Shown: positions 30,347 through 41,200 of the stretch, one piece after another
Layout of the letters: each line of letters begins with the position of its first letter
Position numbering within the stretch: position 1 is the first letter of the stretch
Origin: Forficula auricularia
Taxonomy: Eukaryota > Arthropoda > Insecta > Dermaptera > Forficulidae
NCBI GenBank assembly: GCA_024734495.1
Contig: JALMQS010000069.1
Coordinates: 3,120,742-3,184,741 of the forward strand
Direction: 5' to 3'
Length of the DNA stretch: 64,000 nucleotides
Translations under genes and position numbers: made by a program
Notes under the pieces: generated by a model
Seen by the model: only the letters and a program-made list of their open reading frames with translations
Told to the model about the DNA's origin: nothing
The model's database searches: none

Positions 30347-30566
30347 AATTGAATGTAATGGAAGGCAGCCCAGGGAGGAAAGAAAAAATTAACACATATC
30401 AAATAAGGTGTAATTTATTGGAATCCTTCCTCCTTTCCTTTCAAACCGACGTTTCGGAGAATTTTCCCTCCTTCTTCAGGGTTTCAAGAGGGGTCAATGA
30501 ATGAAATAAATAAAATGTTTCCTTCTTCTCTCCCCAGCAGTGGGCTGCCTTCCATTACATTCAATT
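30347..30566. mobile_element. Short inverted-ended element with a single hammerhead-like motif
   Basis: Ends ATTGAATGTAATGGAAGGC and its inverse complement (about 25 bp, perfect). The 220-bp body carries one well-preserved family 1 motif. This is the simplest unit of the group and the best candidate for the mobile form. Confidence 0.78.
30446..30481 (-). ncRNA. Hammerhead-like motif, family 1, best preserved
   Basis: Minus strand: AAACC-CTGAAGA, extra A, helix II GGAG...CTCC, GAAAC, GTC, GGTTT. Helix I is five perfect pairs (AAACC/GGUUU). Helix III is the minimal ACGU palindrome, as in hammerheads that work as dimers. The extra A before helix II is the only departure from the core. Confidence 0.52.
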
Positions 30567-31794
30567 AAAAGTTCTACTCAGTCCGTCTCCTCCAGAGAAA
30601 ATTTCGTTGCAAAAAATATTATTTATTATTTAAAATTATTAATTCACCGAAACTGCTAAAGCAGCGTACCGACTCTTGAAAAACTTGCACTTTTTCATAC
30701 AATTATAATTTTATATTATCTCATAAGTTTCAAATATAGTAGGTAAGTAATAATATAATTTTTATCCTCTTAAAAATCAACGATGTCTTGATGATGGCCA
30801 GTGCGGGTCAAAACGTTAACAAAATAATGAATTTTATTTCAATTTTGGCTGCAAATAAAAATTGATCTTTTCACCTGAAATAAAAATAATATTATTAATA
30901 TATCACTTTTAACTAAAGCAAAAAATTACCGACCAACTCTTGATACGCCAGCTAATAATAATTATGAATTTCAAAAATGTAAATAAAATCTCGTTGTTTT
31001 CATATAATCACCGCATTCTTTCATTAGAATTAATATGTACGAGTATATCTACCAACAGCCAGTGTTAAAACTTTTATTATTTATGTTTTAATAAACAATT
31101 ATAAATATTACTGTAAAGAATTAGGTAGAAACAACATTTAATTAGGCTTTTATTAACTTAAAAAGACCGACATATAAAAAATAACAAAAACACTGAAAAT
31201 TACAATAGGGGAATAAATAAACAGATAGCGCATATATGATCCACTACATTAGTAATTAATTTTAAATATCATAATTACTACTTAAATTCTTAAATAATAT
31301 AAATTCGAAAATGATTATGAATTATTTGATTAAATATTAAATATAGGACAGTGGAGCAGAGGTATCTGGTAAAGTTATCTGAATGGGTACATTAGTCGTT
31401 AGAGCGGCTTAATTATTTTCCATTCGAAATAATCATATCGAGAGAATTTATCGAAAAAGATAGAATTAGTCGATGACTCCGATTCGGCTGAAAATTGTAA
31501 GATCATTAAAAGAGAGTGTCTTTGAGTTTTTTTCATCATAGGCATGATGAGCTCTTGATAAAAGTCATGATTTAAAAAATAAAACAAAAGAAAATAAATA
31601 AATTAAACAAATATACAAAGTAGTCCTGCCGACAATGTCAGAAATCAAATTCAGTGACGATCGTCTTCTTAAGGTATTTGTTTCACCATATGGGTTTTCT
31701 TAGGATATTTTTGAAATTTAGATAGAATATACTATATATATTTGTCTAGATTAATTTGTAACAACGATAAGAGAAATTTCTCTAAAAAAATTTC

Positions 31795-31880
31795 CCTTCT
31801 TGCCTAGAATCGAACCTACGAACTCTTGAACTAAGGTCATTAAAGCTAACCACTAGACCAATCTAACATTAATATTTATA
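31795..31880 (-). repeat. tRNA-like sequence (SINE or tRNA pseudogene)
   Basis: Minus strand: GATTGGTCTAGTGGTTAGC (box A-like) and GTAGGTTCGATTCTAGGC (box B). The 5' and 3' acceptor halves do not pair well, so it is not called as a functional tRNA. Confidence 0.45.
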
Positions 31881-32392
31881 CCATGATTTCTGTTACTAAA
31901 ACTATAAATTTTTGATTTAGACTTTGTGTCGAGATAATATTGTATTCATTTGAACTCGAATGAAAATGAAAAAACACCAATTGATTTTAAATTTAAAAAA
32001 CATTAAATATATATTAATTAACGAGGCAAATTTGAAATATAATTGTCAGCTCGGATTTTAAACTGACAGCTCCAATTGATTTTCATTAACCAGGCAAATT
32101 TGAAATATAATTTTAATTTGCACTCGAATTTTGAAATGAATGACTCCAATTCATTTTAAATTAAGAAACATTAAATATATTGATAATTACCCCCCCCCCC
32201 TCTCCACTAAAAAATTAAAGAGGCGGAACTTTTAAGAGACGATGTATTTTCGGTAGTTTACGGGTATAGATTTGGAGTGAGGTTTTTTAAGAGGAATACA
32301 ATTTTTGGACCGAGACGCTGCCCGCCAGGGCACCAGCCCGGAGGGCCGAGCTTCGAGGGCGTGCCGAAGGCACGCACGAAAAGCTCGTTATT

Positions 32393-33026
32393 TAAATACT
32401 TCTGCATCGATTGGTGGCAAAACGAAATTTATGAACAATATAGTTCCGGAGATATTAAATTCCAAAGATAGAGTTTTTCAGACTCATATATTGCACTATA
32501 CGGGATATCGGAAAGTTTACATACATATTTAATTATAATTAAGAAACTCTTCTTACCATATATTGTTATAAAAAACTAAACCAACATTAAACAATAAATA
32601 AATACATTTTTAACAATATTTTAATTCATAGTTACAACACAGTTTCTGAGATATTAATGAATATATATTGAAAAATTTACACTAAAAACAAGCTGGCAAC
32701 AACGCATTTATTTAACCTAAAAAGTGGGTTAACTTTAGTACTTTTTTACGTTTTTCGCTTCAGCCATTGTTGCAACAGTTTTCAATCGCTTATTAAGAAC
32801 TTTTGTTTTATAAATCTCCCTTTATAATGTACTTTATCTGAAATTTCTATGATAAAATATATACAAGGTCGGACAGGGTTGCCAGATTTGTCAAACGAGC
32901 TCGGGATTGGCTAGTAGTGGTACGTAAACAGCAAAAAGTTTTTGTGCTTATGAATTATGAATCCTTATTGTCTGTTCTATATACTCTAGCATTAACTTTT
33001 TGCTAGTATTGTCGCGAAACAACTAC
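32393..33026 (+). mobile_element. Partial copy of the TTAA-flanked element
   Basis: Inverse match to the element at 57331-58046 along most of its length. It ends GCGAAACAACTACC followed by TTAA. The left end is missing, replaced by GC-rich sequence at about 32300-32390. Confidence 0.75.
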
Positions 33027-33120
33027 CTTAAAAAGTCGCCAACCCGATAATATGCCATTTTTAGTAATGTGCACTTAATCGGCTGTTGTCCCCAAATTAA
33101 AATAGGTACCATATATAGGA

Positions 33121-33471
33121 CAGTGTTACGCAAACTTTTTATGTTCAAGGTACACCTACCAAATCAAGAAATTTTAGAGGTACTCCAAAGAAAAAAAACA
33201 ATGTTTATTTAATATTTATTTATTATTATAATTCTTCCACGAAAAATTTATTATTATAATCACTATAATAGGAAAAGATGTTTAATGAGAAATGTGAGAC
33301 TGCTTAACTGATCACAGGCGATTAAAATTTGGAGGAATTGTTGATAAGGCTGCTCGCATAACTCAGCTATGTGTAGTTGCATTATCTTAACAAAACTTGA
33401 CATTTTTAAGCGGCACACCATAAATGACCACGGTCACCAGTGTACCGAGGCACACACTTTGCGGAACACTG
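33121..33471. mobile_element. Non-autonomous hAT element, uninterrupted copy
   Basis: Starts CAGTGTTACGCAAAC and ends TTTGCGGAACACTG. It is the empty form of the nested element at 18836-19755. Flanking 8-mers (ATATAGGA / CCAAAGGA) match only partly, so the duplication has decayed. Confidence 0.82.
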
Positions 33472-33989
33472 CCAAAGGATATCACACTGTAGAAGCAGAG
33501 CTATGGTATACTAAGGAGTCGTATCGATATTAGTCAGTTGCCTAATAATTTTTTATAATTATAGCTGCTATACAAATTAAGATTTAGAAAAAAATAATAT
33601 TAAAAATGGCAAAACAAGCCCAATAAGACAGGTTTTTTCCCGAAAAAGCCTTGCAAGTCAAAAAAGTAAAAGGTATCCAAATGTGTTTTATTTTTTAGAT
33701 CGGTGGACATGTCAAAAAAAAACTTGAAAAGTCCCAAAATTGAAAAAAAGGCGAAAGACGTTTTTGTGCGCTCTCTATTTATAACGAAGAATTGGTTAAT
33801 TCTAATATCATTATAACTTATGGATCGTAAGTAGATAATATAACCTAAAAATTCCAACTCTATTATAATGTAGGTTTATTTATTAGACATTTTTTTGTTT
33901 TAATTTGATCATCTGTTTGGCACTGTGTATATATATCGAATTGATTTTTATTGATTTTCGAGTGAATGCCCCTTACGCATACTAGATGT

Positions 33990-34240
33990 TCCTTATTTTT
34001 TTGTAATGATATTGTTTCAAGAAGAAGTTGCACCAAGAAGGTACAACGTCTGTAGTCCGCGGTGAATCCTTGTATCGTGAAGATAAGAGATTTAGGGATT
34101 GGATAGGAGTCGAAGGTATCTGTGGATGCAGGTCTTGAAGGATTGAAGGTTATAAGTTGCTGAAAAGACGGTCAGGGGAAGAGAGTTCCAGTCTCTAGAT
34201 ATCATAGGGATAAACGTTTGTTCGATTAGTATCCAATTTT
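33990..34240 (-). mobile_element. LINE 3' fragment (subfamily of 56197)
   Basis: Matches the 3' end of the element at 56197-56935 (GAAGAAGTTGCACCAAGAAG). Truncated at both sides within the duplicated region. Confidence 0.7.
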
Positions 34241-34297
34241 ATTTATTTACGTCTGGTCGATATTAGTCAGTTGCCTAATAATTTTCTTATAATTATA

Positions 34298-34477
34298 GCC
34301 TCCGAGGGGTGAACCGCGACCTAAAATTGTATACCTACACCTACTTCCACTTCCACTTTCATTTCCAAGTATAAGACAATAGATGACAATAGATTATCTA
34401 ATGAATTCCAAAGTTATTCCAAATAATTCCAAAAGACTGTCTACACCTAATTCTAATCGCGGTTCACCCCTCGATTA
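34298..34477. mobile_element. Small inverted-repeat element in the second duplicate
   Basis: Ends GAGGGGTGAACCGCGA and TCGCGGTTCACCCCTC are perfect inverse repeats. The first duplicate gives the empty site, showing the insertion and a short repeat of TAGC at the borders. Superfamily not assigned. Confidence 0.78.
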
Positions 34478-34879
34478 GCCGCTATATAAAAATAAGATTT
34501 AGAAAAAAATAATATTAAAAATGGCAAAACAGGCCCAAAAAGACGTTTTTTCCCCAAAAAGTCTTGCAAGTCCAAAAAAGTAAAAGGTATCCAAATGTGT
34601 TTTATTTTTTAGATTGGTGGACATGTCAAGAAAAAAACTTGAAAAGTCCAAAATTGAAAAAAGGCGAAAGACGTTTTTTTGCGCTCTCTATTTATAACGA
34701 AGAATTGGTTAATTCTAATATCATTATAACTTATGGATCGTAAGTAGATAATATAACCTAAAAATTCCAACTATTTATTATAATGTAGGTTTATTTATTA
34801 GACATTTTTTTGTTTTAATTTGATCATCTGTTTGGCACTGTGTATATATATCGAATTGATTTTTATTGATTTTCGAGTG

Positions 34880-35077
34880 AATGGCGCGCTTGAGGCCCCC
34901 CTTGGCTGCTCGGGAGCCCCAGGGTCCTCATCAGGATGGATGGAAGGGCCTGCGCACCGACGGCGTGTAGTACGGGGCGTGCACCGCACACACAAACCCA
35001 ATCCAAGAAATGGAGTAGACATTGACATTGACCAAACAACCACCCGGGGCTAGAAATAATAAAACCACCTTCCTCTG
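34880..35077 (+). promoter_or_regulatory. GC-rich stretch, likely promoter/5' UTR of the ZAD zinc-finger gene
   Basis: About 200 bp directly upstream of the start codon is much richer in G+C and CpG than the flanking sequence (for example GGCGCGC and CCGACGGCGTG). It carries no other recognisable feature. I infer that the transcription start lies here. I see no clear TATA box. Confidence 0.4.
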
Positions 35078-35233
35078 ATGACACGGAATATGAATCTGCA
35101 AAATATTACATTCGATTTTCAACAAATATGTCGGTTTTGTTTGTCCCAAGGGGGGGTGATGTCGGCGATTTTCGAGGAGCCCGAGGGCGCCATCCCGCTC
35201 AGCCTCAAAATTATGGCCTGTCTACCGCTCAAG
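35078..35233 (+). CDS. ZAD zinc-finger gene exon 1
   Basis: Starts at ATG 35078 and ends CTCAAG/GTACAC, phase 0, 52 codons. It carries the first cysteine pair of the ZAD (CRFC) and the segment MACLPLK leading into helix 2. Confidence 0.9.
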
Positions 35234-38200
35234 GTACACAAATCTACACAAGCAATCAAATATTCATCCCCATTATTCTATTCTATCATTCTTTTATTCT
35301 TTTGGACAGATGTCAACCGAGGATGGATTGCCCGGCCTAATCTGCCATCGTTGTCTCTACCAAGTGGAAAGATCCTATGAATTCAAAGAATTATGTGAAA
35401 CGTCAGATTATACATTGAGGAAATATCTAAATCTAAAGGCAAGTAAACACATGTCAAAAGAGCAAATCAAAACATAACCAAAATGTCATTTCACATGAAT
35501 ATATCATAAAAAGAAATCACTCAAGCTGTTTGTCTTCTGTTTGATGCAAATAAACATATATACTATATACATATATATAACGAATATAAATAAATTTATA
35601 TATATTATTTATTAAAAACTAGTTTCGAACGTTTTATTTTTATCATCAATATTTTTAATTAGATTGTTGTTATTTCTCCTGGGTTGATTTCTAAATAAAA
35701 AAAGACTGATGGTGGTCGTCAAAAACCTCGAAACAATAATCTCTAACAAATAAATTTTATATATTCCTATTTATTGTATATATATAATATGTATATGTTT
35801 TATTTGCATCAAGCAGAAGACAGATTTCTCTTTATGAATCTACAACTCTGCTACTCTCGACAAAACAAAATTTTTTCAAGAAATCACTGAGTTTGTCTTC
35901 TGCTTGATGCAAAATCTCTTCAAAATTCAATATAAAACTCTGGACAAGAAAATAAAAACAATTTTATTAAATTATAACATATATTTATTTCACAGAAATG
36001 TCCATATATTAATAAATAAATGTAGTTATTATGAGGCCCACAAAATTGTGAGGCCTGTGGCCCTCGTTTTATAATAAATAAGCTTATCATCAAGCAGAAC
36101 ACAAACTCAGTGATTTCTTGAAAAAATTTTGTTTTGCCGAGAGAGTAGCACAAGTGTTGATTCATAAAGAGAAATCAATAAATTTATCCTGTCTTCTGCT
36201 TGATGCATAATAAAACATATATATATATATATAATTTATTTGTTAGAGATTATACGTTGCTTCGAGGTTTTTGACAACCATCATCAGTCTTTTTATAATT
36301 AGAATTGAACCTAGGAGAAATAACAATGATCTAATTAAAAATATTGATGATAAAAATCAAACCTTCAAAACTAGTTTTTAATATATAAAGTATATATATA
36401 ATATATATTTATACATATTTATATTCTTTATATATATGGTATGTATATGTTTTATTTGCATCAAGCAGAATACAGGATACATTTATTGATTTCTCTTTAT
36501 GAATCAACAATTTTGCTACTCTCTCGGCAAAACAAAATTTTTTCCAAGAAATCAGTGAGTTTGTCTTTTGCTTGATACAAATAAATTAATAAATCATCAT
36601 CATTATCATTGAGTACACAGTCCTAAGACTGGTTTGACACAACCACCCGTCTCCACTCGGCTCTGTCCCATGCCAGCTCTTTGACCTCTCTAAATCTCTT
36701 ATATCCCTAATTATTTGGTTGAAATATTCTAATCTGGGTCTTCCCCTTCCCCTTTTCTTTCCCACCTCCCCCTCCAAGGTATCATCCCCTAAGCAGTCCC
36801 CCATGTCTCAGTGTGTGCCCCATCATCTGACCTCTTCTCTTCTTCAGACTCTTCCACAAGGTTCTTCTTTCTCCGATTCTTCCAAGAACTTCTTCATTTG
36901 TAATTCTATCCATCCATTTGATATTCATCATTCTTCTGTAGCACCACATTTCGAAAGCCTCTAATCTCTTTCTCTCCGCTTTTCCAATTGTCCAGGTTTC
37001 ACACCCGTACATGGCTATGCTCCATACATATGTCTTCAATAGCAACTTCCTGTTTTCTAAGCTGATTGAGGAGGAGCATAGTAGTTTTTATTTTGAATTA
37101 AACCCCATTTTTGCTTGGGCAATTCTTGATTTAATTTCGTTTTCGCTCCTCCCATCCCATGTTATTTTACTTCCTAGATAACGGAACCTTAACTCCTAGA
37201 TCTTCTTGGTCAATTTTTATGCATTCCTGTCTCGTTTGTTCTTTCTTTGTACAAACTAGGACCTTGGTTTTACTCTTGTTTATTTTCATTTTGATTTCTT
37301 CTATTAGTATTTAGTTGATTCCATTCAAAGCGTCCTCTAATTCTATTTTATTGCTTCCTAGAAGGGCAATGTCATCAGCAAATCTTAGCATGGCAATCTT
37401 AATAAGCAAATAAATATAGACTTATATAATAAGCAGGGCTTATCAGAGGGAGACATCTGTCCCGGGCCTCAAAATAAGTAAATTTATTAATATAGAAATT
37501 TCTGTGAAATAAATATATGTTATAATTTAACAAATTTAAAATTAAATTGTTTTTATTTTCTTGTTCAGAGTTTTATATTGAATTTTGAAGGGCTTCTAAA
37601 ATATTAATATGTTTTCGGTGAATGTTATTTACATTTTATAGTGTTTTTGTTTTATTATGATTTATATTGGGAGAATCATCAACCTAATATACAATATGAG
37701 AGATCATTTAGTGTTATGAAAAGATAAAAAAACTATCTAAGATCGACACTGAGTCAGGAACGACTAAATGGACTAGCAACACAGTTAACATTAATTACGA
37801 GATATCGCGTATTTTAGATTATTCTGAAATAATCAGTTAATTTGCTAATGTTAAAGCCTTAAAAGCTTTTTTTAAAATAATAAAATAAAATAATTCAATA
37901 AATATTAAATACCTGAGTGGATTTTGATGAGGAAGTCCACGGTTCAAAAAGAGAGATAATTATAACTATCTTTTTTAATTCAAAGCCGACGTTTCGGAGG
38001 TTTATTCCCTCCTTCTTCATGGTTTTGAACACACTAAATTCTGCTGAGAATGAAATACTGTATAATATTGTTATTGCCACTGAGAGAGGGGAATGTCACA
38101 TTGTATTTCCTTCACTGACCTTTTCAAAACCCTGAAGAAGGAGAGAAGAAACCTCCGAAACGTCGGCTTTGAATTAAAAAAGATAGTTATAATCAGCTCT

Positions 38201-41200
38201 CTTTTTTTTGTACCTTGGACTGCCTCATCAAAATCCACTCAATTCACTTATCACCCCCTCTCCAAAATCTACTTCAATCGAATATTAAATACCATTGATT
38301 TTATTTTATTCCCCGCAATTTTATTTTAAATTTTGAAGGGCTTCTAATATATTAGTTGCCCCGGGCCTCGCATTTGCTCTTGGTCTCCCACATCTCTCTG
38401 TTATAAATGTGTGTAGTTCTATATTTAATTAAATATTGTTAATATTTTCAGGGTCAACAACAAGACCAAAACTTCGTCCTGATGAAGCCTTGCACGGAGG
38501 ACGTGAACGGCAACGAGAATGAAAAGCAGCCGGAGATCGAGTCAATGGTGATGGTCGTTGACCCGTCGACTTTAGATTTCGAATCTGGATGTGATTCCAC
38601 TGACTTGTCCGACTCTGAGTCCGATGATACTACTATTCTATTCGCCAATGGTCAATCTGCAATCGAGTCCGCCTACAAGTGTAATGTATGCCCTAAATCG
38701 TTTAGCCAGAAGGCTAATTGTATCCGGCACCAGTTAAGTCACACTGACCGGCCCTTCGACTGTCCCGAATGTGACAAGACCTTCGGCGAAGGCTCGTCGC
38801 TCACCACCCACCTTCGGATCCACACCGGAGAGCGACCTTACGCGTGCTCAATCTGCCCAAAGAATTTTACTAGTAGGTCCGATTTACGTAAACATTTGGT
38901 TATCCATTCGGGTGAGAGGCCCTATGTGTGCACGCTATGCAAGAAAAGCTTCACGAGAAGCACCAACCTAAAGAAGCATCTCCGAATTCACTCCGGCCTA
39001 AGACCCTACACGTGTGGCCATTGCGACAAATCCTTCTCGGCAAACGGGGACCTCCGCAGGCACATGCTCACGCACACAGGCCACAAACCGTTCAGCTGTT
39101 TCATCTGTGGAATGGCTTTCGCCAGGAGAGACAAGCTGACCAGGCACATTCGAACCCACGGCGTCCAAGGCAAATGCTTCAAATGCTCCATATGCGACGA
39201 TTCCTTCTATATATATACCGATCTTCAAAAGCATCTCGACAAAACACATGTAAGCTTTTAATTAAATTCAAATTTTTTTTTTCTATTTTTGTACCCTTTT
39301 GTTATTATGTTATTTAAAAAAAAGAAATCAATGAGGTTGTCCTCTGCTTGATGCAAATAGACATATTCAAACTTTTATTGAAATACCAACCGTTTCAGGA
39401 GATATTCTCAATTTATAAAATGAAATTAAAAAAAAATTATTTAAATTCAAATTATTATTATCATTTCTGTCCATAATTTCTATTAATTTGAAATTCAGTT
39501 GTTTCATGTCCATTTTTTATTTTTTAAATAAAAAATTAATAGGTTTTTTGGACAATTTTATATTTTATTAACGTATTTTATTAATTTTTGCACAACGTTT
39601 CGTCCGTTTCCGGACTTTATCAAGTGCTCAATCAGTTAACACATTAAACGTCTATAAAATAGTGAGACCATCGAGAAAACAATCAGTGCTACTATAATAT
39701 TAGCTAACACATATATTCAACGAGCAATCAATTGATTGATTGATCATTAATTGACTCGTTGAATATATGTGTTGGCTAATATTATAGTACACTGATTGTT
39801 TTCTCGATGGTCTCACTATTTTATAGACGTTTAATGTGTTAACTGATTGAGCACTTGATGATGTTTTTTCTTTTGAGTCGACAAACATTGTCAACCACGT
39901 TTTTTAACCGACTTCAAAAAAGGAGGAGGTTCTCTATTCGACAGAATTTTTTTTTTAAATAAATTTGAAAAAATAATTGCTTTGTATTCCTTTTGGATAT
40001 CATCATAGTAAGCTGGTAACTCAATTCATTTGTTGACCAGCTTACTATAACAACAAAACTAAATTACCTCCATCCAATCGGGTATTTGAATCCATAAGAA
40101 ATAACAGATACTGATGATGGACGTCAAACTTTAAAAAGAAACTATAGTCTCAAACAAATCAATTATATACATATACATATTTATACTTGTTATATATGTA
40201 TTTGTTTATCTGCATCACGTAGAGGACCAACCACCTTAGTGATTTCTCTTTATTCATATTTTTTCAGAAAATTACATTCCACGTGTCTATGGTAGACATT
40301 GTGCCTTTTTTTTATATTTTCAAATATATATAGGTACTTAAGAAGTTTTTGATTGGAGACGGACTGGTATATTTATAATTGAGCATTGAATGGAAGCAAT
40401 CCAGGAATAAATAAAAAGATTATTTTCAATAAAAGAATATTTATTGGAAGATTTGCTTTTTAAGAGTTTTTTGAAACCCATTGTTCTGAGGATATTCCCA
40501 CCTTCTTCAGTTTTCAAACGGGTCAATGAAGGAGTGTACACTCTATTGTAGAACACTGAAAAAGGAGACTGCTAAATCAACAGCGCGCAAGCTTGGTCTC
40601 CTATTTAGGTCTAGACGCTATGATACTCCCAGTCAACTTCTTTTTTTTTTTTTTTTTTTTTTTAATGATATTGATGAGAGAAGGAGATACACCAGAAGGT
40701 GGATCCCCTAAAGGCCTGTATGGGCTGGCCCCTCAATCGTGAAAAGAACAGAGCAGAAGGAAAAGAAGCCGGGATCACGAGCCAATCTCAGAAACTTAGA
40801 TACAATTCAATATCCAATTTACCAAGGTTTTAGGGGCTTCGAGCAGTGGTAAATCCTCCGCGCGATAAATTCGGTTAAATTTATCTCCCACTTAATTTTT
40901 TATTACCAGACCCTATACTTACAGAAAAAATGTCTGGGTATAGCCGGGAATCGAACCCGAGACCTCCGGGTTGCCAGTCAGTTGTTCTGACCATTACACC
41001 ACCAAGGCGGACATTACTTACACTGTATAAGGCTCAAATTCGTCCCTGTCTCGAATATGGCTCTCATCTGTGGAGAGGGGCCTCTAAGCATTCTCTTGCC
41101 ACACTGGATGCAATTCAGAAACGAGCAATTAAACTAATAGGAGACACAGCCCTAACAAACCCACTCGACTCCCTGGCTCACCGAAGAAACGTTTCTGCCC

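Larger units (their letters stand above)
33520..34890 (+). repeat. Segmental tandem duplication with later insertions
   Basis: TCGATATTAGTCAGTTGCC begins both copies, at about 33524 and 34257, and GATTTTCGAGTGAATG ends both, at about 33952 and 34868. Between the copies lies a LINE 3' fragment (about 33990-34240). The second copy is further split by an inverted-repeat insert (34298-34477). The duplicated end abuts the ZAD gene promoter region. Confidence 0.85.
37914..38243. mobile_element. Foldback element with paired family 1 motifs in ZAD gene intron 2
   Basis: Arms begin GAGTGGATTTTGATGAGG and end with the inverse complement. Each arm carries a hammerhead-like motif pointing to the centre-distal side. 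It lies 209 bp upstream of exon 3. Confidence 0.83.

Noticed and set aside
35443..35444. GT donor four bases after the GC donor of ZAD gene exon 2
   Set aside because: Using it shifts the reading frame relative to the acceptor at 38451 and would destroy the finger array.
38998..39249. Antisense open frame over the zinc-finger exon
   Set aside because: Shadow of the C2H2 coding exon with no independent support.
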